Of a stretch of DNA of 40,175 nt, positions 22,859 to 32,246 are shown one piece after another. The notes under the pieces were generated by a model. The model was not told where the DNA came from. It made no database searches and worked only from the letters and a program-made list of their open reading frames with translations. Position 1 is the first letter of the stretch; the number at the start of each line of letters is the position of its first letter. The DNA is from Acidobacteriota bacterium (GTDB lineage Bacteria > Acidobacteriota > Terriglobia > Bryobacterales > Bryobacteraceae). Both the position numbers and the translations under genes were made by a program. Location: positions 1 through 40,175 of the forward strand of contig JACQZR010000071.1 of the NCBI GenBank assembly GCA_016213775.1. Direction: 5' to 3'.

Positions 22859-25096
22859 ATGGCATTCTCAAGAAGAAATCTTTTCCGGATCGGCGGCGGC
22901 GCACTGCTCACTTCTCCACTCGCCTCCGGCCTTGACAAGTTGTTCCGTCCGGCCGCCCAGCGCAGTGCCACTGTCCAAACTGTCACAACGGCATGTGGTA
23001 TCTGTTCCCCTGCCTGCGGCATCCAGGCGACGGTGCAGGATGGCGTCCTGCGCTTCGTGCAGGGCTTGGAGGGCGATTTCTCCGGCGGCGGCGCGCTATG
23101 CGGCAAGGGGGCCGCGGCCGCCGGCTTCCTCTACGACCCCGACCGCCTCAAGTACGCAATGAAGCGGACCAACCCGAACAAAGGCTTCGACGAAGACCCC
23201 GGATGGGTTCGCATCACCTGGGACGAAGCATACGAGACCATCGCCGCGAAAATCTCCGATGCAAAGTCGAAGTTCGGCGCGGAATCGCTTCTCTTTGTGA
23301 CCCTAGGCACGCCAGACATGTGGGCCCGTTTCATGAACTCCGTGGGCGTGGTCAACCGCGTCGATCACATCGACGAGTGCTTCCTCACAGACCGCATCAT
23401 CAGCCGCTACACCATCGGACCCAAGACATGGAGTCTCGACCTCGCCAATTCCAAATACGTGTTGCTGTTCGGCTGGGACATTCTTTCCAAGGCCAAGATC
23501 GTTCATGCAACCGACCTGGTGAACGCGAAGGCAAACGGCGCCAAGGTGACGCTCTTCAATCCGCAGTACTCGACAACGGCGCGTTTTGCCGATCGCTGGC
23601 ATCCCATCCGCCCGGGCACTGACCTTGCCGTCGCGCTCGCCATCATCAATGTGCTGCTGACCGAAGATTTGTTCGATAAGGAGTTCGTCGCCAAGTACAC
23701 CAACTTCCCGCAGTACGAGAGCCAGATCCGCGAACACTTTTCCCAATACACGCCGGAGTGGGCCTCCGAGATCAGCGATGTTCCGGCCGATGAGATCCTC
23801 GCCATTGCCCGCGAATTCGGAACCAATTCGCCGGCCGTGGTCCCGCTGCACAAGAAGACGCTGGCGGCGAACTACGCGAACTCCTCGCAACTCGCCCACG
23901 CTGTGATGATCCTCAACATTCTTGCCGGGACGATCGACCGGCCGGGCGGCAGGTACTTCGCGCGGGGCTTCAGCGTCCCCGGTGTCGATGCCGTCTATCC
24001 ACCGCCAGCCTATCCTGCCAAGCAGGGCCGGCGCGTGGACGGTAAGGACAAACTGCCCTTCGTGCTGGAAGACGGCAGCGGTATGTTCAGCACTCTCGCC
24101 GACGGAATCCTCAACCAGTATCCGGGCATGATCAAGTTCGCTTTCTTCAACGCCTACACTGCGCTTGGGTTCCCACAACCCACGCAGATGGAAGAGGCGT
24201 TGCGGTCCATCCCCTTCCTGGTGACCATGGATTCCCTTCCAACGGATACGGTGAACATGTCGGACATCGCACTGCCTTCGGCCATTTACCTTGAGGGCAA
24301 CGATGTCGTCGTGCGCGATTACAGCGCGAAGATGCCACAGGCCATCGCGCGCAACGCCATCTCTGCCCCCATCTTTGAGGCCAAAGGAATCCCGGCTGTT
24401 GCCCTGGAACTGGGCAAGCGGCTGGCGCCCGATCACTTCAAAGTGTCCGACGGCTCCTTTATCAATCTGGGCACGCTGCTGGATGAGAAGGTGAAACGCG
24501 CCGGCCTCGGCGAGAACTTCGCCGATTTCCGTTCCAAGGGGCTCGTCACCAAAGAGCAGTCCTTCGTTCCCGTTGAGCGCTTCAACTCTTCCGGCGGGTC
24601 TGGAAAGTGCCAGATCTACGTCCCGCAATTCGCCGACAAAGGAGCGGACGCTCTGCCGCAATGGAAAACCAAGCGCGAGATCCCGTCGGATGAGTACCCC
24701 TACTACCTGCTCACATACATCCCCGCGGTCCACAGGCGCAATTCCACGCAGAACAACAAAATCCTCAACGAAATGATGGGGACCAATAACGCACTTGTCC
24801 CCGCCACGCTCGCCGCCAAACTCGGCATCAAGGAAGGCGACATGGTGCGGATCCGGTCCCGCGTCGGTGCAGTCGAATTGCCGGCCCACCTCACCGAGAC
24901 CGTTCGCGAGGATTGCGTCATGGTGGCGCACGGCTTCGGCCACCGCTCCCGCGCATTGAGCCTCGCCGGCCTCAAAGGCGTGCGAGACGGTGATCTGATT
25001 CCGTCGCAAACGGCTGACGAACTGGTGGAAGCCGGAAACTTCGCAGGCGCAGCCTGCATCATGGACGCGGTTGTCACAGTGGAGAAGATCGCATGA
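22859..25096 (+). CDS. Tat-exported molybdopterin oxidoreductase, catalytic subunit (PsrA/PhsA-like)
   Basis: A 745-residue DMSO-reductase-family enzyme. The Tat signal is SRRNLFRIGGG at residues 4-14. The N-terminal [4Fe-4S] site is C46-GIC49-SPAC53 with C81 (CGKG). Cys174 in NRVDHIDECF is the probable Mo ligand. The molybdopterin-binding regions include VLLFGWDILSKAK, NPQYSTTARFADRWHPIRPGTD, and the C-terminal cap RIRSRVGAVELPAHLTETV. The closest named groups I can see are polysulfide/thiosulfate and arsenate-type reductases; the substrate cannot be told. It forms an operon with a ferredoxin subunit and a TorD-like chaperone, but there is no NrfD/PsrC-type membrane anchor in the window. The next gene overlaps its stop by four bases. 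Confidence 0.95.
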   Translation: MAFSRRNLFRIGGGALLTSPLASGLDKLFRPAAQRSATVQTVTTACGICSPACGIQATVQDGVLRFVQGLEGDFSGGGALCGKGAAAAGFLYDPDRLKYAMKRTNPNKGFDEDPGWVRITWDEAYETIAAKISDAKSKFGAESLLFVTLGTPDMWARFMNSVGVVNRVDHIDECFLTDRIISRYTIGPKTWSLDLANSKYVLLFGWDILSKAKIVHATDLVNAKANGAKVTLFNPQYSTTARFADRWHPIRPGTDLAVALAIINVLLTEDLFDKEFVAKYTNFPQYESQIREHFSQYTPEWASEISDVPADEILAIAREFGTNSPAVVPLHKKTLAANYANSSQLAHAVMILNILAGTIDRPGGRYFARGFSVPGVDAVYPPPAYPAKQGRRVDGKDKLPFVLEDGSGMFSTLADGILNQYPGMIKFAFFNAYTALGFPQPTQMEEALRSIPFLVTMDSLPTDTVNMSDIALPSAIYLEGNDVVVRDYSAKMPQAIARNAISAPIFEAKGIPAVALELGKRLAPDHFKVSDGSFINLGTLLDEKVKRAGLGENFADFRSKGLVTKEQSFVPVERFNSSGGSGKCQIYVPQFADKGADALPQWKTKREIPSDEYPYYLLTYIPAVHRRNSTQNNKILNEMMGTNNALVPATLAAKLGIKEGDMVRIRSRVGAVELPAHLTETVREDCVMVAHGFGHRSRALSLAGLKGVRDGDLIPSQTADELVEAGNFAGAACIMDAVVTVEKIA

Positions 25097-25632
25097 CCGC
25101 CACGGCAGTCTGCGCTGATACTGCCGCGCCGCTCTTCCTCTTTGCGGGGCGAGGGTTCCTCTCCTGCGATCTGGAGGAGTTGCGCGGCGCACTGATCGAA
25201 CTGAACAGGTGGGAGCATCTCCCACCTTCGTTCAATCGCGCGGATTGGGAGAAGGCGCTCACCATCCCGCCGCTCGCCATGCAACGCGAGTCCGTCCGTC
25301 TGTTCTACCATCCCAATGGCGCGCCCTGTCCGCCCTGGCAATCCGTTTACACGGACGAAGCCGCCCTCATGGGCCGCACTCATCATGACGCGATGGAGTG
25401 GTATCGCGAAGCCGGGATGGAGCCGTGTCTTTCCTCTGAACCCGCCGATCACGCCGGTCTTCTGCTGAGCTTCTACGGACGGCTGCTGATGGACGAAACC
25501 ACGGACGAGCAGTTGGAGGAGTTTCGCGCGCAACACCTGACATGGCTCCGCGAGTTCTGCCAGACCATGCAGGCCGAGACGCGGCTGGACTTCTACCGCC
25601 TGCTGGGCGAACTTACGCGCAGTTTGCTCTGA
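25093..25632 (+). CDS. TorD/DmsD-family molybdoenzyme chaperone
   Basis: A 179-residue helical protein. The chaperone signature E-P-A-D-H-x4-L-x-F appears as EPADHAGLLLSFYGRLL near residues 117-133. The middle has HDAMEWYREAGMEP, matching the family's Y-x3-G pattern. TorD-type proteins bind the Tat signal of their partner and hold it until the Mo cofactor is inserted. The ATG overlaps the stop of the catalytic subunit in ATGA, so the partner is obvious. The operon ends at the hairpin 130 bases further on. Confidence 0.92.
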   Translation: MTATAVCADTAAPLFLFAGRGFLSCDLEELRGALIELNRWEHLPPSFNRADWEKALTIPPLAMQRESVRLFYHPNGAPCPPWQSVYTDEAALMGRTHHDAMEWYREAGMEPCLSSEPADHAGLLLSFYGRLLMDETTDEQLEEFRAQHLTWLREFCQTMQAETRLDFYRLLGELTRSLL

Positions 25633-25760
25633 ACCCATCGTCAGCGGTTGTTGCGAACCCGCTCCCACGCGGCCGCCGCTTTGTCGCCCATTCTGAGCCA
25701 CTCGCTGTCAGTGTCACGGTCAGGGCTCTGTAAGTAACTTGCTGACAACGAGATGCGAAA

Positions 25761-25799
25761 CCGAGCCGCGCGCGTCAGCAAGCGGTTCTCGGATTTTTT
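25761..25799 (+). terminator. Intrinsic terminator of the molybdoenzyme operon
   Basis: CCGAGCCGC pairs with GCGG-TT-CTCGG (two-base bulge, 12-base loop) and is followed by ATTTTTT. It lies about 130 bases after the chaperone stop. Confidence 0.75.
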
Positions 25800-25821
25800 C
25801 ACAGACTCTCAGCTCAGGGAG

Positions 25822-25854
25822 TGGTCAACGCATCAGCGTGCATTTATGATGCGT
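25822..25854 (+). promoter_or_regulatory. Promoter and operator of the UPF0175/DUF3368 pair
   Basis: TGGTCA (25822-25827), 17 bases, then TATGAT (25845-25850) reads as a -35/-10 pair. A perfect inverted repeat, ACGCATCA-11 nt-TGATGCGT (25828-25854), covers spacer and -10. The antitoxin ATG lies 60 bases downstream. Confidence 0.6.
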
Positions 25855-25913
25855 GTCTATTACCGAACAACATCATTGACGGAACAACCGGGTTAAGATG
25901 GTTTGAGGACGCT

Positions 25914-26177
25914 ATGCAAATCCTTCTGGAAGTTCCCGAGGAGATCGCCTCCCAGTTCGCGGGTAAGCCCGGGGGCGTATCTCGTGCTGCTCTGGAGGCG
26001 CTAGCCGTTGAGGGAGTTCGCTCTGGTAAACTCACCGTTCATCAGGCAAGCAACATGTTGAACATCCCCTCCCGCTATGAGATGGATGGCTTCCTCAAAG
26101 CGCACGGCGTTTTCCTGCCGATCACCCTCGACGACGTTGTTCGTGATGGTGAAACTGCCTCCGCGTACGCAAAATGA
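25914..26177 (+). CDS. UPF0175 family antitoxin
   Basis: An 87-residue protein. The start at 25914 is chosen for GAGG five bases upstream and because the family begins with a strand like MQILLEVPEE. The signature ALEALAVEGVRSGKLTVHQASNMLNIPSRYEMDGFLKAHGV is that of UPF0175, a small helix-turn-helix protein. The family regularly precedes a DUF3368 PIN gene and acts as antitoxin. An upstream opening from 25821 would include the promoter and is rejected. Its stop overlaps the toxin ATG by four bases. Confidence 0.93.
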   Translation: MQILLEVPEEIASQFAGKPGGVSRAALEALAVEGVRSGKLTVHQASNMLNIPSRYEMDGFLKAHGVFLPITLDDVVRDGETASAYAK

Positions 26178-26689
26178 GCCGCGACGGCACCGTTGTCGTT
26201 GCCGACACATCACCCCTTAATTACTTGGTACTCATCGGCCAAGTTGACGTTCTCCATTGTTTGTATCAAGGGATACTCGTCCCCGGCGAGGTCCTCGCTG
26301 AGCTCACCGCCAAGGGTGCGCCACCGCAGGTCTGCTCCTGGGCTCAAACTCCGCCGCAATGGCTCGAGATAAAGTCCCCTGACACAAGTTACGCCGATCC
26401 TGCTTTGCTCCGGACCGGCGCTGGTGAGCGCGCCGCCATTCTGCTGGCGCAGCAGTATGGCAATGCTTTGCTCATCATCGACGATGCGGCAGGTCGTGAG
26501 GAAGCCAACCGGCGCGGCATCCCAAACACTGGAACCCTCGGAGTACTAAGAGCTGCCGCCAGTCGAGATCTACTGGACCTCTCCCTCGCCATCACTGCCT
26601 TGGAAGCAACGAACTTCAGAGTCTCACGATCCGTCCTCCAGCAACTGCTCGCGGAAGACTCTCAACGTGCACGGCGTTCCGAAACCTAG
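26174..26689 (+). CDS. DUF3368 PIN-domain toxin
   Basis: A 171-residue PIN-like protein of the DUF3368 group. VVVADTSPLNYLVLIGQVD gives the first Asp (about residue 11), and VPGEVLAELTAKGAP is the usual second segment. GAGERAAILLAQQ supplies the conserved Glu, and LLIIDDAAGREEANRRGI the last acids; the spacing GIPNTGTLGVLRAA is typical. The expected activity is RNA cleavage, opposed by the UPF0175 antitoxin whose stop overlaps this ATG. All active-site acids appear present. Confidence 0.93.
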   Translation: MSRDGTVVVADTSPLNYLVLIGQVDVLHCLYQGILVPGEVLAELTAKGAPPQVCSWAQTPPQWLEIKSPDTSYADPALLRTGAGERAAILLAQQYGNALLIIDDAAGREEANRRGIPNTGTLGVLRAAASRDLLDLSLAITALEATNFRVSRSVLQQLLAEDSQRARRSET

Positions 26690-26829
26690 TCAATGGGCGC
26701 AACTGCACAGGCAAACGGGTGGTAGCCGAAAAACGCTCGCCGCGGCGATCATCGGGAAGCGTACTTCAAGACAACGCCGATCGCAGCTTCCACAGCCATT
26801 CCCGGGCGGACGAGTCAGGTGAGTTCCGG

Positions 26830-26848
26830 GCATCGCGATTTGCGATGC
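26830..26848. other. Hairpin downstream of the convergent genes
   Basis: GCATCGC-GATTT-GCGATGC, a 7-base perfect stem, lies in the 206-base gap between the DUF3368 toxin and the minus-strand secreted protein. It may end transcription from the minus strand, but no T tract follows on either strand. Confidence 0.4.
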
Positions 26849-26895
26849 GCGACTACTGGGAATAGTACAGGACGGACCCGATGCCCAGGCCCAGT

Positions 26896-27495
26896 TTATT
26901 GGTCTAGCTTGAGCGACTTGACGATGGCCTCAATTTCCGCTCGAGTGCCTGATTTCTCGTCCTGTCGGGTGCCAGCTCCCACGATGAAGAAGAAGTCCCC
27001 TCGCGGAATGATCCATAGTTCCGATGCCGTTGGAAACTGCTCGCCTCCCGCTCGGAGTGTATAGTCGATACGAGCGTAAGCGGCCTTCAAACCAGAAATG
27101 GTGACTTCCTTGGGCGGCTGCACAAGTTTAGCGTCGGTGAATGCGCGTTGAAGTTGCGGCACGACGAGATTGGTGATCTCGACTGCAGATCTACCTTTGA
27201 GGTCTCCGAGTGAGCGCATGTTCACCTTGAAACTGGGGTTTAGGTCCGGATACGGCTCGCGGTACTTCGTCATTGCAACCATGGGCGCGGTCGCATACTT
27301 GGCCATTGCAGCGCGAAACTCTTGGTCGCTCAGTTCGGCCCGTTTAAGGTTGTTAACGTTTTGCTCGGCGGTTAGGAATACCCAGGCCGCGGGTTTGGTA
27401 ACCTCAAGCCCTGCCGTCGGGTTACGAAAGACATCCGATGGCTGAGCCAAACAGACGGTGGCAAAGGCGAGCAATCGCAGCAGAGCAAGCTCCAT
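26896..27495 (-). CDS. Small secreted protein of unknown function
   Basis: A 199-residue protein with a short signal peptide (MELALLRLLAFATVCLA, cleavage near LAQ-P). The mature protein begins VFRNPTAGLEVTKPAAWVF. It contains TKYREPYPDLNPSFKVNMR and ASELWIIPRGDFFFIVGAGTRQ. This alternation of strands with a final helix (RAEIEAIVKSLKL) resembles PsbP-like or DcrB-like folds that appear in many exported proteins. No catalytic motif is visible. The start at 27495 is the first ATG; GTG at 27498 is possible. It is transcribed alone, downstream of the methyltransferase gene on the same strand (95 bases between them). Confidence 0.75.
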   Translation of the reverse strand: MELALLRLLAFATVCLAQPSDVFRNPTAGLEVTKPAAWVFLTAEQNVNNLKRAELSDQEFRAAMAKYATAPMVAMTKYREPYPDLNPSFKVNMRSLGDLKGRSAVEITNLVVPQLQRAFTDAKLVQPPKEVTISGLKAAYARIDYTLRAGGEQFPTASELWIIPRGDFFFIVGAGTRQDEKSGTRAEIEAIVKSLKLDQ

Positions 27496-27589
27496 CACGA
27501 CTATTTGACCACGACCAGAACCCAACGCGCGTTTCGTATAGTAGCCCGCAATCGGGCGTTTATTCTAACGCGTATGATGGACAAACCGG

Positions 27590-28216
27590 CTACCCCCGCT
27601 TTCGCAACCACAGATAACAGTGGTTCCCGATGCGCCCGGCATAGGCCGATCGCCACAGCCATAGATCCAGATACCGCAGTGGAAACAAGACCCACCCCAG
27701 AACACCGTGCGAGACGGTGCGCCACCATTTCCACGGCAGCAGCATCTTCACGAACTCCAGAACTACCACCAGCAGCGTCGCCGCCGGTCCGGTCCGCCAG
27801 CCCTTCGCCACCACTTCCATCCCGCCGGCCATCAACTCTAAACCATCAATCGTGAACCGCCGGAAGTCGCGCGGATACTCGTGAAACGGATGGCAGAACG
27901 GGGTCACCACATGCGCGTAGCCGCCGGGAGCCAGCACACGTTCGATCTCACGCATCACGCGCTCCGGATCAACAACATGCTCCAGCACGGCATCGCATTC
28001 CACTCGTTGAAACACCCCGTCGCCGAACGGCAGATGATGGGCATCGGCGCGAACGTCCACACCCGGCGCCGCGAACAAGTCCAGGTTCACGTACCCGTCC
28101 ACAACACATCCCGCCCCGCCGATGTACAGGTTCCAACGACCCAACGGCGCACCGATATTCTCCGCGGGATTCAATAGATAAGGCTGAGGCGGCTCCAGCG
28201 CGCGTCGCAGGCTCAT
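27590..28216 (-). CDS. Class I SAM-dependent methyltransferase with hydrophobic C-terminus
   Basis: A 208-residue protein. The Methyltransf_11 core is visible: [18 protein letters not shown] (motif I region), [29 protein letters not shown] (motifs II-III) and [18 protein letters not shown] (post-motif). The usual GxGxG of motif I is IGGAG here. The C-terminal 70 residues hold hydrophobic and aromatic stretches ([33 protein letters not shown]), probably membrane-associated. Its ATG shares one base with the stop of the SGNH gene (TAATG), so it is the third gene of the minus-strand operon. The substrate is unknown. Confidence 0.88.
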   Translation of the reverse strand: MSLRRALEPPQPYLLNPAENIGAPLGRWNLYIGGAGCVVDGYVNLDLFAAPGVDVRADAHHLPFGDGVFQRVECDAVLEHVVDPERVMREIERVLAPGGYAHVVTPFCHPFHEYPRDFRRFTIDGLELMAGGMEVVAKGWRTGPAATLLVVVLEFVKMLLPWKWWRTVSHGVLGWVLFPLRYLDLWLWRSAYAGRIGNHCYLWLRKRG

Positions 28217-28953
28217 TACTTCGCCAGCGCTTCGGCGATTGCCTTCTCCGCCAGCGGCGTCATCTTTGCGTAGCCCGCAGCATTCGGAACCAGCCCGTCT
28301 ACAGTCAGTTCGCGCTTCATTGCACGACCTTCCCCCAGCACCGAATAGTAGTCCAGATAAACCAAACCGCTGCTCTTGGCGAAGTCCCGCAGCCAGCCGT
28401 TCAACCCGAGGATCCTGCCGGGCGAACGGCGCTTGGTCAGGACACGCGTGCAATCGCATACCGGGGTAACAGAAGCGAGCACCACGCGAATCCCGTTGGC
28501 CTTCGCCAGATCCACCATCGACATTAAGTGCTCCCCAATGGTGGCTTCCGACGACGGCCCCATCACACCCCCGAGGTCATTCAACCCAGCCTGAATCACC
28601 ACAACTTTCGGCTTCAGGCCAATCACATCCTGGCGGAAGCGAACCAGCATTTGCGCTGACGTCTGCCGGGTAATGCCGCGATTGAAGTACGGCTTTCCCG
28701 GAAAGAATCCGCCTTCCACCTCACCCCATTTTTCCGTAATCTCGTCGCCCAGGAAGACCACCCGGTTCTCCCCCGGCTTCAGCTTGACCTCGGCGTTCTC
28801 GCTTCCGTAGCGCGTCAAACTGCCCCAATCGAGCAGCACGCGCCGGTACGCGTCCAACTCCTGTTCCAACTGCTCGCGCGTCAATCCCTCATTCTGCGCG
28901 CCCAATCCGGCGCTCAGCGAAACCATTAGCGCGCATGCAGCCGCAACCCGCAT
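28216..28953 (-). CDS. Secreted SGNH/GDSL-family protein lacking catalytic Ser and His
   Basis: A 245-residue protein with a signal peptide ([19 protein letters not shown]). The fold is that of GDSL hydrolases: block [13 protein letters not shown], block [12 protein letters not shown], block [15 protein letters not shown] and block [17 protein letters not shown]. The catalytic Ser of GDS is Glu (codon GAG), and the catalytic His of DGLHPN is Val (codon GTT), both read directly from the DNA. The oxyanion Gly and Asn remain. Close relatives in such genomes keep GDSIT and DGLHPN, so this copy has lost esterase chemistry and may bind a ligand instead. It starts on the base after the propeller gene's stop and overlaps the methyltransferase by one base. 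Confidence 0.9.
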   Translation of the reverse strand: MRVAAACALMVSLSAGLGAQNEGLTREQLEQELDAYRRVLLDWGSLTRYGSENAEVKLKPGENRVVFLGDEITEKWGEVEGGFFPGKPYFNRGITRQTSAQMLVRFRQDVIGLKPKVVVIQAGLNDLGGVMGPSSEATIGEHLMSMVDLAKANGIRVVLASVTPVCDCTRVLTKRRSPGRILGLNGWLRDFAKSSGLVYLDYYSVLGEGRAMKRELTVDGLVPNAAGYAKMTPLAEKAIAEALAK

Positions 28954-30507
28954 CTACTTCTTCAGCCCAAAGCAGTACACGTTCCCGGCAAAGTCGTTGA
29001 TGTACACTTTGCCGTTGGCCAGCGCGATGCCGCTCCAGTGATTGAACGTCGTGATCTGCTTGCCGCTGTTCCACAATTCAGCGCCCGTCTCGGCATCCAG
29101 CGCATAGAGCACCGCATGCGTTGAAAGGGGAATGCGCCGCTCTGCGCGGAAATCCAGACCGACATCCGGGTATGCCTGCGACGTGTTCTCGCCGCTGCCA
29201 TAGGCAAACACCATCCCGTTGGCGATGAGTGGCGGTTCGGCCTGATCCATATCGCGGGAGATCCAGGCCGGTATCAATTCCACCTTCCCGTTTACCGTGC
29301 CCATTTTGAACGCCGCGATCGCGCCCTTCTTCACGGGACCGTGTTCCACCGGCGCCTTGAACTTCGGATGCTTCGGTCCCCAGAAGGGCGTCAGAACCCA
29401 GCGCGTGCCCCTGGCATCTTCCCAACTCGCCAACGACCCCCAAATGCCGGCCTCGGCGAAATCGACGATTTCGTTACAGATGAGCGGCGTGCGGAAGACC
29501 GGCGTGCGGTGATCATCGCCGCCAATGGACTCGGTATCCATCAGGTACATGCGGCATTCCTTGCTTGCATCCACCATGTACTCCTTGCCCTTCCAGTCAT
29601 TGATGGTTGGAGTCACTTGCATATCCAAATCGCGCTTCCACAACCATTCCGCGTTCGACGGTCCATAGTAATCCACCAGTTCCAGCGCCTTGGTTTGCGG
29701 ATTCTGTTTCACGCCGATAATGCCATTCCCATAGGCGCCGTTCTCCGGGTCCCAGCGTCCATCGCCCGTGCCCGTGTACATGACACCGCTCTTGCTCACC
29801 GCCGGTCCCGACCGTCCCCACATGCCACCCCCCGCAGGACCCCAGCTTCCCACCTTGTGGGTCTTCAGGTCGTACGTGTAAGCAGTGTTGGGATTGCCGC
29901 CGCAGCCTTGCGCGCTGTGTGTGTAGATCACGTTGTCCACCAGGTTCAACGCATAGGGCTTCCCGTTGGCGGGCATGAACTTCTCAGCGGGCGCCAGTTC
30001 TTCGCCATCCGCTGCGTTCACCTGGTGCAGCCGGCCATCCCACGCCGCTGCATAGATCGTGTATTTGCCCGGCCCGTTGCCTGGTCCGATCGTCACGTTG
30101 GCCGTCATGCCGCCGGGGCACAGCACGCTCGCTCCGCGTCCGCCGGGCTGTTCCACAAAGGTGCTGTCGAAGTGCCGTTTCCAGATCAGTTCGCCCGTCT
30201 TGGCATCGAGCGCAAAGATGTTGTCCGAATTGCCTGCCTGGATCACGATCTCCCGGGGACCCTTCGGCGTGTTCACCTGCCCGATCACCAGGGGTTCCAG
30301 CAGCACGTGCATGGCTCGCGGGGGGTTGTTGAGCTTGGTCTTCCACAAAAGCTGCATCCCTTTGACGTTCGCCTTCGTCAGGATCTTTTCATCCTTCTGC
30401 CAGTTGTTGCGCCGGATGTCTCCGCCGTCGGTCAGCCAGTCGGCGCCCATTGCCGCCGCGGCGCATCCAAGCAACATTAACAGGGGTGCAACTGGAATTC
30501 TCTTCAT
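28954..30507 (-). CDS. Secreted PQQ-like beta-propeller protein
   Basis: A 517-residue protein. The ATG at 30507 follows GAGAGGCGAGGC and gives a signal peptide ([22 protein letters not shown]). The body has PQQ-type blade motifs: [59 protein letters not shown] and [20 protein letters not shown]. The architecture is close to the alcohol-dehydrogenase-like propellers, but I do not see a Cys-Cys pair or a haem domain, so catalysis with PQQ is not supported. It heads a tight three-gene operon (SGNH protein, methyltransferase) and is divergent from a second propeller gene of the same kind at 30666. Confidence 0.88.
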   Translation of the reverse strand: MKRIPVAPLLMLLGCAAAAMGADWLTDGGDIRRNNWQKDEKILTKANVKGMQLLWKTKLNNPPRAMHVLLEPLVIGQVNTPKGPREIVIQAGNSDNIFALDAKTGELIWKRHFDSTFVEQPGGRGASVLCPGGMTANVTIGPGNGPGKYTIYAAAWDGRLHQVNAADGEELAPAEKFMPANGKPYALNLVDNVIYTHSAQGCGGNPNTAYTYDLKTHKVGSWGPAGGGMWGRSGPAVSKSGVMYTGTGDGRWDPENGAYGNGIIGVKQNPQTKALELVDYYGPSNAEWLWKRDLDMQVTPTINDWKGKEYMVDASKECRMYLMDTESIGGDDHRTPVFRTPLICNEIVDFAEAGIWGSLASWEDARGTRWVLTPFWGPKHPKFKAPVEHGPVKKGAIAAFKMGTVNGKVELIPAWISRDMDQAEPPLIANGMVFAYGSGENTSQAYPDVGLDFRAERRIPLSTHAVLYALDAETGAELWNSGKQITTFNHWSGIALANGKVYINDFAGNVYCFGLKK

Positions 30508-30585
30508 GCCTCGCCTCTCTATATCAAAGGGATCAATATACACCAAAGAAGCTCCCTCGCGCGCGGTTATGTGTCGAAAACCCGA

Positions 30586-30615
30586 TTTCCCTCCGGCGCT
30601 CTTTCGGTATATTAT
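30586..30615 (+). promoter_or_regulatory. Probable promoter of the exported redox operon
   Basis: TTTCCC (30586-30591) and TATATT/TATTAT (30608-30615) are spaced 16-18 bases, in the 158-base gap between the divergent propeller genes. The -35 match is weak. Confidence 0.4.
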
Positions 30616-30665
30616 CTTAGGTTCGATATCATCGCCCTCCACGGCGCGCAAGAGGACAAAATCAA

Positions 30666-32237
30666 GTGACCAACAGACTGCCCCTAGCCTGTGCCCTGTT
30701 CAGCACCATGTTCGCCGCCAGCCCTGCCCACGCACAACGCGGCGGCCCCGACTGGAACACCACCGGCAGCGACGCACAGCGTTCCAACTGGGTTCGCGCG
30801 GACGCCAAAATCTCCCGCCAGACCATGTCCAAGCCCGGCTTCGAGTTGGTCTGGAAGATGAAGCTCGAAAACTCCCCGCGCCAGTTGAACAGCGTCACTC
30901 CTCCCTCCGTCATCGATTTCTACATCGGCTACCGCGGCTTTCGCGCCCTTGCCTGGTTTGGCCTCGCCAGCGACCGGGTCATCGCAGTCGACATCGACAT
31001 CTCCCGCCTCGAATGGGAAAAGAAACTCACCACCAGTCCTGCTCCGGCCGGCACGGTTAACTGCCCTGGTGGACTGACCTCCGCCGTGGCACGCCCCACC
31101 GGAATCGGGTATCCCCCGGCCGCCGTCCCTCGCGGCTTCGGGCGCGCCAGCCAGCCCAAATCCGGCGTAGGCGAACCACACGAGGGAGCGGTCACCATTC
31201 GCGCACAAGCGCAACAGCCACCACGTCCCGCGCAGAACACCAAGCGTGGCCCCGCTCCCACACCCGCCTTCAATCCCTTTTCACCGCGCATTCAATGGGT
31301 GATGGCTCTCGCATCGGACGGCAAGCTCCACCGTATGTACATTTCCAATGGCGATGAACCGCTGCCGGCCATTCCCTTTTTGCCCGCCGGCGCCAACGCG
31401 CATGGGCTCATCGTAATGGATAATACCGCCTATGTCGCCACCTCCAACGGCTGCAACGGAGTCGATAATGGCGTCTGGTCCCTCGACATCGAATCCTCCA
31501 AAGTCAATCACTGGAAAGCTCCCGGCAAAGGGATCGCCGGAACCGCTGGCCCGGCTTTCAGCCCCGATGGCACTCTCTTCGTAACCGCCGGCAACGAGCT
31601 TGTCGCGCTCGACTCCAAGTCCCTCGCGCCGAAATCTTCTTTCAAGACGGGTGGCCCGGAGTTCACATCATCCGCGCTGGTCTTCGACTTCAAAGGCAAA
31701 CACATGATCGCCGCCGCCACGAGCGACGGGACTGTCCACGTGTTCGATTCCGCCAACCTCGGCGCAGGCCCGGTGAGCAAAGCCTCGGTACCGTCTTCGG
31801 CGAATTATCAAACCGGTGCGCTCGCAAGCTGGCAGGATGAAACCGGAACCCGCTGGCTCCTGGTCCCCACCAACGCCAACGTCGCCGCTCTCAAAATCAC
31901 TGATCAAGCAGGCACCGCCTCCATCGGAGCCGGATGGAGTTCACGTGCCCTCACTTCGCCCATCGCCCCCATCATCGTCAACGGCGTAGTCTTCGCGCTC
32001 TCCAGCGGCGAGTTCCGCACCAATGACGACAAAGTCACCGCGGCGCAGCGCGCCCAGCGTTCCACCCCCGCCGTCCTCTACGCGCTCGACGGCGCCTCCG
32101 GCAAGGAACTCTGGAACAGCGGCAAGTCGATCATGTCCTTCGTGCACTCCGGCATTCTTGCCTCCGATCACAACATGGTGTTCGTCGCCGGTTACGATGG
32201 CACGCAGTACTCGTTCGCCTTCCCAATGGAACACTAA
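30666..32237 (+). CDS. Secreted PQQ-like beta-propeller protein, second copy
   Basis: A 523-residue protein with a GTG start preceded by AGAGGA. The signal peptide is [19 protein letters not shown]. It shares layout with the divergent propeller: [18 protein letters not shown] near the N-terminus, then [68 protein letters not shown] and [21 protein letters not shown] Pro/Ala-rich insert lies at about residues 145-200. PVPA-type cysteines VNCPGG and NGCNGV may form a disulphide. No haem motif is present. It begins the five-gene plus-strand unit with cytochrome, YVTN-propeller, peroxidase and cupredoxin, so an electron-transfer role in the periplasm is likely by context only. Confidence 0.88.
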   Translation: MTNRLPLACALFSTMFAASPAHAQRGGPDWNTTGSDAQRSNWVRADAKISRQTMSKPGFELVWKMKLENSPRQLNSVTPPSVIDFYIGYRGFRALAWFGLASDRVIAVDIDISRLEWEKKLTTSPAPAGTVNCPGGLTSAVARPTGIGYPPAAVPRGFGRASQPKSGVGEPHEGAVTIRAQAQQPPRPAQNTKRGPAPTPAFNPFSPRIQWVMALASDGKLHRMYISNGDEPLPAIPFLPAGANAHGLIVMDNTAYVATSNGCNGVDNGVWSLDIESSKVNHWKAPGKGIAGTAGPAFSPDGTLFVTAGNELVALDSKSLAPKSSFKTGGPEFTSSALVFDFKGKHMIAAATSDGTVHVFDSANLGAGPVSKASVPSSANYQTGALASWQDETGTRWLLVPTNANVAALKITDQAGTASIGAGWSSRALTSPIAPIIVNGVVFALSSGEFRTNDDKVTAAQRAQRSTPAVLYALDGASGKELWNSGKSIMSFVHSGILASDHNMVFVAGYDGTQYSFAFPMEH

Positions 32238-32246
32238 AATAGGAAC

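Noticed and set aside
23303-25225. A 640-codon open frame antisense to the molybdopterin subunit
   Set aside because: It mirrors the high G+C codon pattern of the real gene, has no recognisable motif and no ribosome binding site. Several other long antisense frames (for example 12049-13305 and 2552-3706) have the same origin.
28954-32237. PQQ-dependent alcohol dehydrogenases
   Set aside because: The blades fit, but the adjacent Cys pair and a fused or adjacent matching cytochrome domain expected for that enzyme class are not seen, so only propeller folds are claimed.
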